DNA of 15,268 bases from Halobacteriales archaeon QH_10_67_13 (GTDB lineage Archaea > Halobacteriota > Halobacteria > Halobacteriales > Haloarculaceae). The notes under the pieces are model-generated. The model saw only the letters and a program-made list of their open reading frames with translations, made no database searches and was not told where the DNA came from. The number at the start of each line of letters is the position of its first letter. The stretch's first letter is position 1. The stretch spans positions 1 to 15,268 of the forward strand of contig PXQL01000048.1 of NCBI GenBank assembly GCA_003021335.1, given 5' to 3'. This document shows positions 14,471 through 15,268 of this stretch, piece after piece. A program made the translations under genes and the position numbers.

Positions 14471-15268
14471 ATGGTTTTGGATCAATTCAACGGTGAGGTC
14501 AGTCGAAGAGGACTCATGAAGAAAGCCCCCGTTAGAGCAGTTGGACTCGGGTTCGGCGGAACTAATCAGCTGCTCACGGCTGGAGGCAACGAAGTCGAGA
14601 TAACTGTCGTGAACAACGAGAACGGCCCGGACCTGACGAAACGAGTCGACGCTGACTAGTATCAGTACGAGAAGCACGTTGAGGGCGTGAAGCAGGACGC
14701 TGCTGAGGAACTGTTGTCCAACTCCGGCGTCAAGGCAATTGGTATCGGGTCCGGTCTCACACGAGAGGGAGGTCGTTCCGCGGGTCACCTGCGTGTGTAC
14801 GTTGACGAGGACTTGAGCGCGGCCACGATCAATTCGTATCAGTCCATCCCGGTTGAGCGGATCGAGCGACAGGAGTCCGCGAACATGGCCTGTGACTGTG
14901 ATACGGACGCCGGCTCAATTACTTACCGTGGGGAACGGAGCCTCTTTCCGACCTCACAGACCGCAAGGGCAGGCTCGCTCGGTTGTGAGGTGACGTACAA
15001 CGACAGCAAGTACATGCTGACCGCGTATCATAACTTCACGTCTTCCTGTGGGGACGACATAGGTGGCCGGACGGCGTATCAGGACTTCAACGATGACTAT
15101 TTGGCATACGTTCCGGACGGCTCTGATACCTACTTCGATGACGTGCAAAACTGGGCCCTGCTCGCACGGAACGAGGACGGACCGGTCAACGATTTCTACA
15201 ACTACATCGCGGACTATCGCGGTAAGTTGTCCAGCAATGTGAGTGCCCCAGTCTGGAATGACTCCACG
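14471..15268 (+). pseudogene. Tat-targeted chymotrypsin-like protease, interrupted by an amber codon and cut by window edge
   Basis: The ATG at 14471 opens a frame with a twin-arginine signal (SRRGLMK, residues 11-17, then AVGLGFGG). At codon 63 (14657-14659) there is a TAG, after which the same frame continues without stops to the window edge for 203 more codons. The downstream part is protein-like: VKAIGIGSG, LRVYVDEDL, then LGCEVTYNDSKYMLTAYHNF, in which TAYHNF (His187, counting the stop as a residue) resembles the catalytic His loop of S1 peptidases, flanked by Cys172 and Cys193. At QNWALL (226-231) the position expected for the catalytic Asp appears to be Asn227. The family is plausibly the Tat-exported haloarchaeal S1-type protease group. 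With the stop and possibly the Asn change, it is likely a pseudogene. The Ser region is beyond the window. Confidence 0.72.

Noticed and set aside
14657..14659. Programmed amber decoding (pyrrolysine) in the protease gene
   Set aside because: No pyl genes or stem-loop evidence in the window; a point mutation or sequence error is simpler, and a degenerate transposase nearby also has stops.
14441..14788. 115-codon minus-strand frame antisense to the protease start
   Set aside because: The plus strand encodes a Tat motif and continues as protease-like sequence; the antisense frame shows no domain or start context.
1..15268. CRISPR arrays, tRNA or rRNA genes
   Set aside because: No spaced direct repeats and no tRNA cloverleaf or rRNA-like sequence were seen by eye on either strand.

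Overview
The window is a piece of a haloarchaeal (class Halobacteria) chromosome. The evidence is very high GC with acidic, Asp/Glu-rich proteins, a receiver protein with a HalX domain, an archaeal S17e, the coenzyme F420 gene cofD, a SufB-SufD-SufC cluster of haloarchaeal type, and AT-rich TATA-like boxes about 25-30 bases ahead of start codons with almost no leaders. Genus cannot be settled from the sequence alone.

Layout. Positions 1-1185 hold the start of a probable photolyase/cryptochrome gene (minus), endonuclease III (nth, minus), and a small conserved haloarchaeal ORF (plus) with no recognisable start codon. From 1182 to 3319 on the plus strand come a BioD/MinD-like P-loop ATPase, a HalX response regulator and an overlapping KaiC/RecA-like protein with a degenerate Walker A motif. 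At 3390-4057 lies an alanyl-tRNA editing (AlaX) gene whose C-terminal metal-binding segment is missing. On the minus strand, 4098-6069 holds an MntR/DtxR-type metal-dependent regulator with a perfect palindrome at its start, and an HD-domain phosphohydrolase. Divergent from these, 6155-9226 is a tight four-gene operon: cofD, a TIM-barrel dihydrouridine-synthase-like protein, a CitG-like protein and a DUF447 protein, each junction a 4-base overlap. Then come rps17e and, convergent, the suf operon read sufC-sufB-sufD. Here sufC has lost the segment that carries the Walker A P-loop.

From about 13110 the composition changes to a more AT-rich accessory region: a possible IS200/IS605 end remnant, a decayed IS4-type transposase fragment with several stop codons, a small secreted protein of unknown function, and, divergent from it, a Tat-targeted chymotrypsin-like protease gene that is interrupted by an amber codon and runs off the right edge.

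Two themes deserve attention. First, the F420-linked operon places three poorly understood enzyme families under translational coupling with cofD, which suggests a shared cofactor pathway. Second, at least two otherwise well-conserved core genes (alaX, sufC) have short deletions that remove exactly the diagnostic catalytic or metal-binding motif and shift the frame, and a third ORF has lost its start. Either the sequence contains deletion artefacts, or this strain really carries these lesions and must compensate elsewhere.
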